NCBI RefSeq assembly: GCF_012767755.2
Contig: NZ_AP023189.1
Location: 2,108,001 to 2,172,000 of the forward strand
Length of the DNA: 64,000 bases
Source of the DNA: Pseudomonas tohonis
GTDB lineage: Bacteria; Pseudomonadota; Gammaproteobacteria; Pseudomonadales; Pseudomonadaceae
Direction of reading: 5' to 3'
A program made the translations under genes and the position numbers. Positions 33,497 to 41,592 of the stretch are shown piece after piece; the stretch's first letter is position 1, and every line of letters starts with the position of its first letter. A model generated the notes under the pieces. The model searched no databases. It saw only the letters and a list, made by a program, of their open reading frames with translations, and was not told where the DNA came from.

Positions 33497-35089
33497 ATGA
33501 CGATGCGAATTTCGCCGCTGGCCCTGGCGCTGGCGGGGTTGGGGGCCGGTTGGGCGGGCGGCGTGCAGGCGCAGCTGGCCAACGACCTGACCATTGGCAA
33601 CCCCAAGGCGATGGCCATGGCCAATGCCGTGACCGCCGACTCCACCGGGATCGACGCGGTGCACTACAACCCGGCGGCGCTGACCAAGCTCAAGGGCCGC
33701 CAGACCACGGTGAAGATGATCGCCGGGGTAATGGATATCCGCGCCGAGTTCGATGCGCCGGACGGCTACAACGTCATGGGGTTCACCGACGATCCCGTGG
33801 CCAACTCCAGCAGCCGTACCCTCACGCCTGCCATGTACCTGCCGGGCATGGGCGGCATGACCGACATGCCGCTGCTGGTGGCGCCCCTGGCGGGCCTGTC
33901 GATCAACCCGCCGGGCTCCAAGTTCACCTTCGCCACCAACGTCTACGCGCCCATGGCCCTGGGCTATTCGCGGGATTCGGACAGCGACCCGGGGCGCTAC
34001 CAGGGGCGCGAGGTGGCGATCCAGCGCATCACCTACTTCTCGCCATCGGTGGGCTACCAGGTGAACGACGAGCTGTCGGTGGGCCTGTCGGTCGGGTTCT
34101 CGCACCAGGCCCTGGCGCTGAACGAGGACTTCCGCAACCCGAGCATGCTCACCGGGCTGGTGGGGCTGCTCAACAAGGTGCTCTGCGAGCCGGGGTTGGA
34201 AGACATCATCGGCACGCTCATCAACGTCTGTGGCGGCCGTATCGGCCCCTACGACACCCTGGCCAATATCGACCTGGACCTGCAGCAGTCACTGTCGCCC
34301 ACCTGGAACATCGGTGTGCTCTGGGAGCCCACCGACTGGTTCGCCTGGGGCGCCACCTACCAGAGCGAGGCGCGCATGCACCTCCAGGGCAAGTACCGGG
34401 TGGATTATTCCAAGGACTGGCAGGGTTTCTGGACCGGCTTCCAGGGCGCGATCTTCGGGCAGATCCTCAGCCCGCTCTTCCCCTATGGCAACGTCGACGA
34501 GGAAGTGGGCAATGCCAGCATGACCATGACCTACCCGGACAACTTCTCCACCGGGATCAAGATCAGGCCCTTCGATCGCTGGCAGTTCAATGCCGACCTG
34601 AAGTGGAGCGGCTACAGCGACTGGAACGAATTCGAAATCGAGTTCGACCGCGAGCTGGACGTGCTGCGCATCGCCAAGAACTTCAGCGGCGGCAATGCCA
34701 CCGCCACCACCCTGACCCTGGACCGTGGCTACCGCGATACCTGGAGCTGGGCGGTGGGGGCGCAGTACGACGTGACCGACCGCCTGGCCCTGCGCGCCGG
34801 CTACGAATGGCGCCCTTCGGCCATCCCCGGCAACAAGGCTGACGTGCTGGCGCCCATCGGCGACGCCCAGCTCTACGGCCTCGGGCTGGGTTACCGCTGG
34901 GACAAGGACACCAACATCGATATCGGCTTCAACTACTTCGTCACCTCGCAGACCACCAGGGCCAACACCAGCTGCAACCTCAACTGCACCGGCATCGACA
35001 ACCTGGTCTACAACCCCTATGCCGGCCAGGATGTGACGACTTCGGTGAAGGCCTACATCCTGGCCATGACCTACACGACGACATTCTGA
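33497..35089 (+). CDS. FadL/OmpP1-type outer-membrane protein
   Basis: This 530-residue protein has a signal peptide (to about residue 26) and the family start QLANDLTIGNPKAMAMANAV, close to the NPA-type N-terminal plug of FadL/TodX transporters. FadL proteins import long-chain fatty acids or other hydrophobic molecules. NPAALTKLKGRQTTVKMIAG, PLAGLSINPPGSKFTFATNV and SVGYQVNDELSVGLSVGFSH follow, ending in the outer-membrane strand VKAYILAMTYTTTF. Gene spacing (16 bases, then TGATG overlap with the next gene) shows it is part of one operon. Confidence 0.85.
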   Translation: MTMRISPLALALAGLGAGWAGGVQAQLANDLTIGNPKAMAMANAVTADSTGIDAVHYNPAALTKLKGRQTTVKMIAGVMDIRAEFDAPDGYNVMGFTDDPVANSSSRTLTPAMYLPGMGGMTDMPLLVAPLAGLSINPPGSKFTFATNVYAPMALGYSRDSDSDPGRYQGREVAIQRITYFSPSVGYQVNDELSVGLSVGFSHQALALNEDFRNPSMLTGLVGLLNKVLCEPGLEDIIGTLINVCGGRIGPYDTLANIDLDLQQSLSPTWNIGVLWEPTDWFAWGATYQSEARMHLQGKYRVDYSKDWQGFWTGFQGAIFGQILSPLFPYGNVDEEVGNASMTMTYPDNFSTGIKIRPFDRWQFNADLKWSGYSDWNEFEIEFDRELDVLRIAKNFSGGNATATTLTLDRGYRDTWSWAVGAQYDVTDRLALRAGYEWRPSAIPGNKADVLAPIGDAQLYGLGLGYRWDKDTNIDIGFNYFVTSQTTRANTSCNLNCTGIDNLVYNPYAGQDVTTSVKAYILAMTYTTTF

Positions 35090-36255
35090 TGAAGACCCTT
35101 GCCGCGCTTTGCCTCATCACCGCCCTTGCGGCCCACACCCAGGCCCAGGCCGCCAGCGGGCGCTACCTGACCTGGATCGACGACAACGGCCGGGTGCACA
35201 ACAGCTTCGTCGGCGAGCGCTACGGCGAGCAGCAGCGCCAGGCGGCCCAGCGCATCAGCCGCAGCGACCTGGCACGCCTGCAGGAACAGAGCGCGGCGGG
35301 CGGGATGGGCGGCAACGCCGGTGGCGAGCAGAAGCGCCGCTACTTCACCTGGGTGGATGCCAGCGGCAACCTGCAGAACAGCTTCTACGCGGCGGGCCAG
35401 GTGCCGGCCGGGGAGCGCGATTACCTGCTGCCCAGCGGCAAGCGTTCGACCGAGTACATCGACGCCGATGTCCTGGAAGGGCGTGGCTACTCGCGGCCCG
35501 AGAACGGTACGGCCTACTTCACCTGGGTGGACGAGCAGGGCCGCACCCACAACTCCAGGGTCCCGGCCAAGGGCAGTGAGCCGCAGGCGGAGGAGGGCAT
35601 TGGCCAGCCCGTGGCCTACACCGAGAGCCGCCAGGTCGAATTCGAGCGCAAGGCCGCCATCCTGCCGTCGCTGGACGGCCAGCCCAGCGAGGCGATGAAG
35701 GCCCTGCTGGAAGGCAGCGAGGAGCGCAGCCAGTCGCTGTACCAGGGGCTGGTGGACCAGTGTTGCGGGCAGCTGCCGGAGGGGGATTTCACCGAGTTGT
35801 CCGCCGAGGAGCCGCGCTACGAGGAGCTCAACCGTTTCTCCCCCAGCTTCGCCTTCCCCATGGGTCGCAGCTACTACGCGGCGCTGAAGCTGCCGCGCTC
35901 CGGACGTGCCTACGGCCTGCGCATCCGCAGCTTCGCCAACCGCCAGGTGGTCTACCCTTCGATCCTCTTCCTCGACGAGGCCAAGCGCCCGACGCGCCTG
36001 GTGAGCGATGCCGTCTACCAACTGCATGGCGAGACCTGGTACCGCTACGCCTACATCGAGGGCACCGTGCAGGTCCGCGCCAACCAGGGCGAGCGCTACG
36101 CGTTGCTGCTGACCACCGACGAGGACCGCAGCCTCAATACTCTCGACAACAAGCCCTTCAAGCGCCCGATGCAGGACCTGGCCGTCAGCGAAGCCGGCAT
36201 GCAGGTGCATGAACACGTGGACGAAGGGGCGTTCGAGCTGGCGATCGTGAGATAG
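35089..36255 (+). CDS. Periplasmic repeat protein with MalM-like C-terminus (FilE-like)
   Basis: This 388-residue protein has a signal peptide (cleaved near AQA at residue 21). Three related repeats follow: YLTWIDDNGRVHNSF (26-40), YFTWVDASGNLQNSF (85-99) and YFTWVDEQGRTHNS (143-156), reminiscent of DUF4124 units. The C-terminal half (FSFAFPMGRSYYAALKLPRS to RYALLLTTDEDRSLNTLDNK) looks like the MalM maltose-operon periplasmic family, though that similarity is by eye. Its start overlaps the FadL stop as TGATG. It resembles FilE of Acinetobacter clusters. Confidence 0.7.
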   Translation: MKTLAALCLITALAAHTQAQAASGRYLTWIDDNGRVHNSFVGERYGEQQRQAAQRISRSDLARLQEQSAAGGMGGNAGGEQKRRYFTWVDASGNLQNSFYAAGQVPAGERDYLLPSGKRSTEYIDADVLEGRGYSRPENGTAYFTWVDEQGRTHNSRVPAKGSEPQAEEGIGQPVAYTESRQVEFERKAAILPSLDGQPSEAMKALLEGSEERSQSLYQGLVDQCCGQLPEGDFTELSAEEPRYEELNRFSPSFAFPMGRSYYAALKLPRSGRAYGLRIRSFANRQVVYPSILFLDEAKRPTRLVSDAVYQLHGETWYRYAYIEGTVQVRANQGERYALLLTTDEDRSLNTLDNKPFKRPMQDLAVSEAGMQVHEHVDEGAFELAIVR

Positions 36256-36501
36256 GGGACTGAGGGGCGTGGCGCAGGTCGGGTGCAACCCGACGATCCC
36301 GTGCCTCAGGTCTGGTACGCCTCGGCGCGCGACGGCTTCTGTGTCCTGGAGCACCTGCAGCGATGGGTTTCGCACCGCTCGCGGAACGCCGCCCGACCCA
36401 TCCACGGACTACCCATTCCATGGAGTGCGCTCCTGCACCCCGAATCCCAGGCATGAAAAAGCCCGGCACATGGCCGGGCTTTTCCGTGACGGCAGGGCGG
36501 A
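36256..36501. other. Intergenic region with hairpin repeats and terminator
   Basis: No gene is seen here. It contains a GTCGGG/CCCGAC hairpin (36278-36294), a longer repeat-like hairpin GATGGGT/ACCCATC (36362-36402) and the terminator at 36455-36483. The composition is that of Pseudomonas intergenic repeats. Confidence 0.6.
36455..36483. terminator. Bidirectional terminator between the FilE-like gene and the ATP-grasp gene
   Basis: AAAAAGCCCGGC pairs with GCCGGGCTTTT around a 5-base loop, with T residues on both strands, between convergent operons. Confidence 0.88.
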
Positions 36502-37488
36502 TCAGAGTTCGGCGGGGTGCACGTGGCCGAACAGTTCCTGGGAGAAGCGCACGCGTTCCTCCGGGGTTTCCACGATGCCTTTTTCCTGCAGCTCGGCGAT
36601 GCGGGCTTCCACCGCGTGGGCGCGATGGGTCAGCCCGCAGTCGTTGGCGATCTGGATGTTCAGGCCGGGGCGGGCGTTGAGCTCGAGGATCAGCGGGCCC
36701 TTTTCCTGGTCCAGCACCATGTCGACACCGATGTAGCCCAGGCCGCACAGCTCGTAGCAGCCGGCCGCCAGCTTCATGAAGCCGTCCCAGTTGGGCAGTT
36801 GCACGCCGTCCACCGCGTTGGTGGTGTCCGGGTGCTTGGCGATCTTGTTGTTCAGCCAGGTGCCGCGCAGGGTGACGCCGGTGGCCAGGTCCACGCCCAC
36901 ACCGATGGCGCCCTGGTGCAGGTTGGCCTTGCCGTTGGACTGGCGGGTGGGCAGGCGCAGCATCGCCATCACGGGGTAGCCCATGAGCACGATGATGCGG
37001 ATGTCCGGCACGCCTTCGTAGCTGATGCTCTTGAAGATCTGGTCCGGGGTCACGCGGTACTCGATCAGCGCGCGGTCGCGGTGCCCGCCGAGGGAGTAGA
37101 GGCCGGTGAGGATCGAGGAGATCTGATGCTCGATCTCCTCGTGGCTGATGATCTTCCCGGAGACCGTCTTGTAACGGCCTTCGAAGCGGTCGGCGATCAC
37201 CAGGATGCCGTCGCCGCCGGCGCCCTGGGCGGGCTTGATCACGAAATCGTTACGCTCGCCGATGATCTCGTCGAGCTTGTCGATCTCCTTCTCGGTGGAA
37301 ATGATCCCGTACATTTCCGGCACGTGGATGCCCGCCTCGATGGCGCGCATCTTGGTGATGATCTTGTCGTCGACGATCGGGTACAGGTGCCGTTTGTTGT
37401 ACTTCAGCACGTAGTCCGCGTTGCGTCGGTTGATGCCCATGATCCCTTTGGCTTCAAGGGCTTTCCACGTCTTGATCAGGCCGAACAT
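36502..37488 (-). CDS. ATP-grasp alpha-L-glutamate ligase-like protein
   Basis: This 328-residue protein of the RimK-related ATP-grasp family would join an amino acid or peptide through an acyl-phosphate. It starts MFGLIKTWKALEAKGIMGIN. ATP-grasp residues include NDFVIKPAQGAGGDGILVIA (nucleotide-binding Lys), VPDIRIIVLMGYPVMAML and the Mg-binding acidic residues in VDMVLDQEKGPLILELNARPGL. The substrate is unknown. It lies at the 3' end of a three-gene operon, 3 bases after the 7TM gene, with the retropepsin-like gene first. Genes of these three families recur together in proteobacteria. Confidence 0.88.
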   Translation of the reverse strand: MFGLIKTWKALEAKGIMGINRRNADYVLKYNKRHLYPIVDDKIITKMRAIEAGIHVPEMYGIISTEKEIDKLDEIIGERNDFVIKPAQGAGGDGILVIADRFEGRYKTVSGKIISHEEIEHQISSILTGLYSLGGHRDRALIEYRVTPDQIFKSISYEGVPDIRIIVLMGYPVMAMLRLPTRQSNGKANLHQGAIGVGVDLATGVTLRGTWLNNKIAKHPDTTNAVDGVQLPNWDGFMKLAAGCYELCGLGYIGVDMVLDQEKGPLILELNARPGLNIQIANDCGLTHRAHAVEARIAELQEKGIVETPEERVRFSQELFGHVHPAEL

Positions 37489-37491
37489 GGC

Positions 37492-39018
37492 TCAGTCCTT
37501 CAGGAAGGCTTTGAAGCGGAACAGCTCGGTCAGGCGGTAGCCGCGGTAGCGACCCATCGCCAGCATGAAGCCCACCATGATCAGCAGCACGGCCGGGAAG
37601 GTGAAGATGAAGTAGGTCAGCTCCGGCACGGTCATCAGCAGGTGCGCCAGGGTCGCGGCGAACAGCGTGCCGATGGCGACCTTGAAGGCGTGGCCACCGC
37701 CGCGCTCTTCCCAGGTGATGGACAGGCGTTCGATGGTCATGGTCAGGATCACCATCGGGAACAGCGCCACGGAGAGGCCGCGCTCCAGGCCCAGCTTGTG
37801 GCTGAGCAGGCTGATCACCGCGATGAGGATCACCACGAACGTCAGCACCACCGATAGCCTGGGCAACATCTGCAACTTCAGGTGTTCGAGGTAGGACCGC
37901 AGCGACAGGCCCAGGGCCGTGATGATGGTGAACAGGGCGATGCCGAAGCCCAGTTGCGTCTCGCGGAAGGCGAGGGCGATCAGCACCGGGGTGAAGGTAC
38001 CCAGGGTCTGCAGGCCGCCGAGGTTGCGCAGGATGAGGATCACCAGCACGCCGATCGGGATCATGATCATGATCTGGTAGGTCTGCTGGGTCTGCAGCGG
38101 CAGGCCGTAGAGCGAGTACTCGAGGAAGTCGGCGTCGGTGTTCTCGTCGGTCAGCTTGGCCAGGCGGATGGCGTTCATCTCGCTGTTGTTCAGGCTGAAG
38201 GTCACCTGGGCCTTCTTGCCGCCGTCGACGGTGATCAGGTTGTCGTCACCGGTCCACCACACCAGGCGGTCGGCCGGCAGGCCCTGCTCGCCGGTCTCGG
38301 GGTTGAAGTACAGCCAGTTCTCGCCGTTGAAGCTGCGCAGCCAGAGCTCGGGGCTCTGCGGCTGGTCGGCGGCCAGGCGGATGGTGTGCACGCGCTCCAT
38401 CGGTACGTGGGCGATGGACAGCAGCAGCTCGATGGCCTTGGCCTTGTTCTGCGTGCTCTGGTCGCCGGCGAGCAGCAACTTGACGTTGTCGTCGTTCAGG
38501 TTGTTGGTGCGCTTGATGGTTTCGCTGATGAAGGTCTCGACGTCGGCCGAGTGCTGGCGGATGGGCGCCAGCAGGGCTTCGGCGGCGATCTTCTCGGCCC
38601 CTTCGACCGGGATGCTGTCACGGAAGATCGGCCCCTTGTCCTTGGGCTTCTCGCCGCTGTAGCGCTTGGTCAGCACCAGGCGGTAGTAGAGGGTCTGGTT
38701 GCCGCTGGCGCGGCGGGCGGACCAGGTCACCTTGCGGTTGCCGTCCACGCGATTGATGCTCACGCCGTAGTTGTTGGAGATGAAGCTCTCGTTGAGGCTG
38801 ACGTAGTCCCGGTTCAGCGGCGGCACGAACATCTGCACCTTGATCGGGTCGCGCGGGCTGGCCTGGAATTCGACCTTGGCGTCGATGTTCCAGAGGTCGT
38901 CGGTCTCATCCTCGGTGATCGGGATGCCCTGAATGAAGATCTGGTAGGCCGTTATCAGAATGCCCAGGCTCACCAGCAGGGTGATCAGGACTTTCAGATG
39001 CAGGGTAAGAGAGCGCAT
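37492..39018 (-). CDS. Inactive-transglutaminase-like domain fused to seven membrane helices
   Basis: This 508-residue inner-membrane protein has one N-terminal helix (about residues 8-28). A periplasmic region of about 260 residues with a transglutaminase-like segment (about 160-240, AEALLAPIRQHSADVETFIS, NKAKAIELLLSIAHVPMERV) is followed by about seven helices (PIGVLVILILRNLGGLQTLG onward). No catalytic Cys is visible in the transglutaminase-like part, as expected for the family called inactive. The gene is 5 bases from the upstream protease gene and 3 bases from the ligase gene. Function unknown; a role in modifying or sensing a periplasmic peptide is inference. Confidence 0.88.
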   Translation of the reverse strand: MRSLTLHLKVLITLLVSLGILITAYQIFIQGIPITEDETDDLWNIDAKVEFQASPRDPIKVQMFVPPLNRDYVSLNESFISNNYGVSINRVDGNRKVTWSARRASGNQTLYYRLVLTKRYSGEKPKDKGPIFRDSIPVEGAEKIAAEALLAPIRQHSADVETFISETIKRTNNLNDDNVKLLLAGDQSTQNKAKAIELLLSIAHVPMERVHTIRLAADQPQSPELWLRSFNGENWLYFNPETGEQGLPADRLVWWTGDDNLITVDGGKKAQVTFSLNNSEMNAIRLAKLTDENTDADFLEYSLYGLPLQTQQTYQIMIMIPIGVLVILILRNLGGLQTLGTFTPVLIALAFRETQLGFGIALFTIITALGLSLRSYLEHLKLQMLPRLSVVLTFVVILIAVISLLSHKLGLERGLSVALFPMVILTMTIERLSITWEERGGGHAFKVAIGTLFAATLAHLLMTVPELTYFIFTFPAVLLIMVGFMLAMGRYRGYRLTELFRFKAFLKD

Positions 39019-39023
39019 GTGAG

Positions 39024-39560
39024 TTACTCGGCAGAGTTTGCGTCAGTGGCACAGCCGGGTTGGCCGGCAGCGTATTTAAGGCTCGGGTCGACCAGTGCAT
39101 CGAAGCGCTTGAGCGCCTCGGAACCGATCAGAAGCGGGTATTGGAAAGCGCTACGGTCGGTGAGGTTCACTTCGATCGTGCGCAGGGCGCTGCCCATGCA
39201 GACGTCGAGTTCGATCACCGGGCGTGCCGTGTAGGTCTTGTCTTCGTCCGGGTCGTAGTCGCCGGCACGGCGCTTGATCTTGCTGATGCGCGCCAGGGGC
39301 CGCTCGATGGGATGCGCGTGGGCATCGTCGATGGCCAGGTAGAAACGCACCCAGGTCTCGCCATCGCGCTTGAAGCGCTTGATGTCGCGGGCACTCAGGG
39401 AGGCTGTCTTGGCGCCGGTGTCGAGCTTGGCGGCGACCACCAGGTCGAGACCGGAGAGACGGGCGTATTCGTTCAGGCCATAGATGGTCTTGTCGGCGGC
39501 GAGGCTTAGGCCTGGCAGTGCTAGCAGGCATATGAGCAATGCGAAGGGCTTGAGAGTCAT
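39024..39560 (-). CDS. Retropepsin-like aspartic (so-called ATP-dependent zinc) protease
   Basis: This 178-residue protein has a signal peptide (MTLKPFALLICLLALPGLSL) and a small aspartyl-protease fold of the RimB/DUF785 group. The active motif is VVAAKLDTGAKTASLSARDI, with the Asp-Thr-Gly triplet. Later RPVIELDVCMGSALRTIEVN and QYPLLIGSEALKRFDALVDP are typical. Despite the older annotation as a zinc protease, the DTG motif indicates aspartic chemistry. It is the first gene of the operon and is periplasmic, so it could trim or regulate a peptide connected with the ligase. AAGGACC lies 6 bases before the ATG. Confidence 0.88.
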   Translation of the reverse strand: MTLKPFALLICLLALPGLSLAADKTIYGLNEYARLSGLDLVVAAKLDTGAKTASLSARDIKRFKRDGETWVRFYLAIDDAHAHPIERPLARISKIKRRAGDYDPDEDKTYTARPVIELDVCMGSALRTIEVNLTDRSAFQYPLLIGSEALKRFDALVDPSLKYAAGQPGCATDANSAE

Positions 39561-39770
39561 GGGTCCTTGGAGAGCGTTCGAGGTCCTGGTGCCCGATGCC
39601 TGGCCTGATGGCCTCGGCGCCTGGCGTACGAGTCTAGCAGCTAGCTGGTGGCGCCCCGCCAGGCGCTTGAGCGGCGCATTCTAACACGCAGGTTTTCCGG
39701 GGCGACAGACGCTTATGACGCTTTGTTAAGGCTGTGACCTGTTCAAATGAATTTTTTGCGATCTACGACG

Positions 39771-39782
39771 ATTGTCGACAAT
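39771..39782. promoter_or_regulatory. Palindromic operator 1 of the prp operon
   Basis: ATTGTCGACAAT is a perfect 12-base palindrome upstream of the promoter. A second near-copy lies 73 bases away at 39844. The arrangement is typical of a GntR-type regulator binding its own operon. Confidence 0.7.
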
Positions 39783-39796
39783 GGCTGTGTTTTGGT

Positions 39797-39825
39797 TTGA
39801 CTGAGCTCTGCCTTGGCGGTAGTTT
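39797..39825 (+). promoter_or_regulatory. Probable promoter of the GntR-prp operon
   Basis: TTGACT (39797-39802) and TAGTTT (39820-39825) are separated by 17 bases. The promoter sits between the two palindromic operators, so bound regulator or a DNA loop could block it. Confidence 0.6.
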
Positions 39826-39843
39826 GGCGGTGTTAATTTTCAA

Positions 39844-39855
39844 TGTGTCGACAAT
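39844..39855. promoter_or_regulatory. Palindromic operator 2 of the prp operon
   Basis: TGTGTCGACAAT matches operator 1 in 10 of 12 bases, with the core TGTCGACA intact. It ends one base before the start codon of the GntR gene, where binding would block transcription or early elongation. Confidence 0.65.
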
Positions 39856-39856
39856 C

Positions 39857-40579
39857 ATGCTTGATGCCGCTGAAGTACCCGTCACCCAGGCCGAAGACTC
39901 GGAGACCCTGTCCGAGCATGTCTTCCGGCGCATCCAGGCGGCCATCGTCAAGGGCGAGATCGCGCCCGGCAGCAAGATTTCCGAGCCCGAGCTGGCGCGC
40001 GCCTACGGCATCAGCCGCGGCCCGCTGCGCGAGGCGATCCATCGCCTGGAGGGGCAGAAGCTGCTGGTGCGCGTGCCCCATGTCGGCGCCCGGGTGGTGT
40101 CCCTCAGCCACGCCGAGCTGATCGAGCTCTATGAAATCCGTGAATCCCTCGAAGGCATGGCCTGCCGCCTCGCGGCCGAGCGCATGACCCAGGCGGAGAT
40201 CGACGAGCTGCGTGCGGTGCTGGAGACCCACGAGCGTGACGAGGCCTTCCAGGCCGGGCGTGGCTACTACCAGCAGGAAGGCGACTTCGATTTCCACTAC
40301 CGGATCATCCAGGGCAGCGGCAACCAGACCCTGACCCGCATGCTCTGCGGCGAGCTGTACCAGCTCGTGCGCATGTACCGCCTGCAGTTCTCCAGCGTGC
40401 CCAATCGCCCGCGCCAGGCCTTTGCCGAGCACCACCGCATTCTCGATGCCATCGCCGACCGTGACGGTGAACTGGCCGAGCTGTTGATGCGCCGTCACAT
40501 CGGCGCTTCCAAACGCAATATCGAGCGCCACTACCAGGGCGCCGTCGCCAACCCCTCCCAGACCCGAGGTGATTCATGA
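39857..40579 (+). CDS. GntR-family regulator of propionate metabolism (FadR/FCD subgroup)
   Basis: This 240-residue regulator has an N-terminal winged helix ([40 protein letters not shown]) and a C-terminal FCD all-helix ligand domain ([20 protein letters not shown] to [18 protein letters not shown]), with His residues that usually bind a metal. The ligand is probably 2-methylcitrate or another pathway intermediate, an inference from context. The start [14 protein letters not shown] was chosen at 39857; the upstream in-frame stretch runs through the operators and is not coding-like. Its stop overlaps prpB as ATGA, so the regulator is the first gene of its own operon. Confidence 0.9.
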   Translation: MLDAAEVPVTQAEDSETLSEHVFRRIQAAIVKGEIAPGSKISEPELARAYGISRGPLREAIHRLEGQKLLVRVPHVGARVVSLSHAELIELYEIRESLEGMACRLAAERMTQAEIDELRAVLETHERDEAFQAGRGYYQQEGDFDFHYRIIQGSGNQTLTRMLCGELYQLVRMYRLQFSSVPNRPRQAFAEHHRILDAIADRDGELAELLMRRHIGASKRNIERHYQGAVANPSQTRGDS

Positions 40580-41463
40580 CCCAGCTCTCCGCCGGCCAGC
40601 GTTTCCGCCAGGCCCTTGCCGAAGAAAGCCCGCTGCAGGTGATCGGTGCGATCAACGCCAACCACGCGCTGCTGGCCAAGCGTGCCGGCTACAAGGCCAT
40701 CTATCTTTCCGGTGGTGGCGTGGCGGCGGGTTCGCTGGGCCTGCCGGACCTGGGCATCAATACCCTGGACGACGTGCTCACCGATGTGCGCCGGATCACC
40801 GATGTCTGCGACCTGCCGCTTCTGGTGGACATCGACACCGGCTTCGGCCCGAGTGCCTTCAACATCGAACGCACGGTGAAGAACCTGATCAAGGCCGGCG
40901 CCGCCGCGGCCCACATCGAGGACCAGGTGGGTGCCAAGCGCTGCGGCCACCGCCCGGGCAAGGAGATCGTCTCCTGCGAGGAGATGGTCGACCGCGTGCG
41001 CGCCGCCGCTGACGCCAAGACCGACCCGGACTTCTTCCTCATCGCCCGCACCGACGCCATCCAGGCCGAGGGCGTGGACGCCGCCATCGAGCGCTGCCTG
41101 CGCTACGTGGAAGCCGGCGCCGACGGCATCTTCGCCGAGGCCGCCTACGACCTGCCGACCTACCAGCGTTTCGTCGAGGCCCTGAAGGTGCCGGTGCTGG
41201 CCAACATCACCGAGTTCGGCGCCACCCCGCTGTTCACCCGTGACGAGCTGGCCTCGGTTGGCGTGGCCATCCAGCTCTACCCGCTGTCGGCCTTCCGCGC
41301 GGCGAACAAGGCGGCGGAAGCCGTCTACACCTCGATCCGCCGGAACGGCCACCAGAAGGATGTTATCGAGCTGATGCAGACCCGTGCGGAGCTCTACGAC
41401 CGCATCGGCTACCACGCCTTCGAGCAGAAGCTCGACGCGCTGTTCGCCGCCGGCAAGAAGTAA
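40576..41463 (+). CDS. prpB: 2-methylisocitrate lyase
   Basis: This 295-residue enzyme of the isocitrate-lyase superfamily splits 2-methylisocitrate into pyruvate and succinate. It has [20 protein letters not shown], with the metal-binding Asp residues, and the catalytic loop [11 protein letters not shown]. The length and the [12 protein letters not shown] and YPLSAFRA segments are standard for PrpB. It follows the GntR gene by overlap. Confidence 0.95.
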   Translation: MTQLSAGQRFRQALAEESPLQVIGAINANHALLAKRAGYKAIYLSGGGVAAGSLGLPDLGINTLDDVLTDVRRITDVCDLPLLVDIDTGFGPSAFNIERTVKNLIKAGAAAAHIEDQVGAKRCGHRPGKEIVSCEEMVDRVRAAADAKTDPDFFLIARTDAIQAEGVDAAIERCLRYVEAGADGIFAEAAYDLPTYQRFVEALKVPVLANITEFGATPLFTRDELASVGVAIQLYPLSAFRAANKAAEAVYTSIRRNGHQKDVIELMQTRAELYDRIGYHAFEQKLDALFAAGKK

Positions 41464-41471
41464 TCAGGGTA

Positions 41472-41506
41472 GGGTGGGCCGGGCGGCGATCCGCTTCAGC
41501 CCACCC
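41472..41506 (+). repeat. Hairpin repeat between prpB and prpC
   Basis: GGGTGGGC (41472-41479) pairs with GCCCACCC (41499-41506) in the 129-base gap between two genes of the operon. It has no T-run, so it is not a terminator. It resembles the small GC-rich hairpins common between Pseudomonas genes. Confidence 0.55.
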
Positions 41507-41592
41507 CATCAGCGTCGCGGGTAGGGCTTCATCGGATCACCTTCCGGCCCGCCATACAGCGCAACAGAACAAAAAGACTCGAGGAGATACCG

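Noticed and set aside
36502..37488. Reading the ATP-grasp protein as RimK (ribosomal protein S6 modification)
   Set aside because: Genetic context with the 7TM and retropepsin genes and the divergent N-terminus indicate a different substrate.
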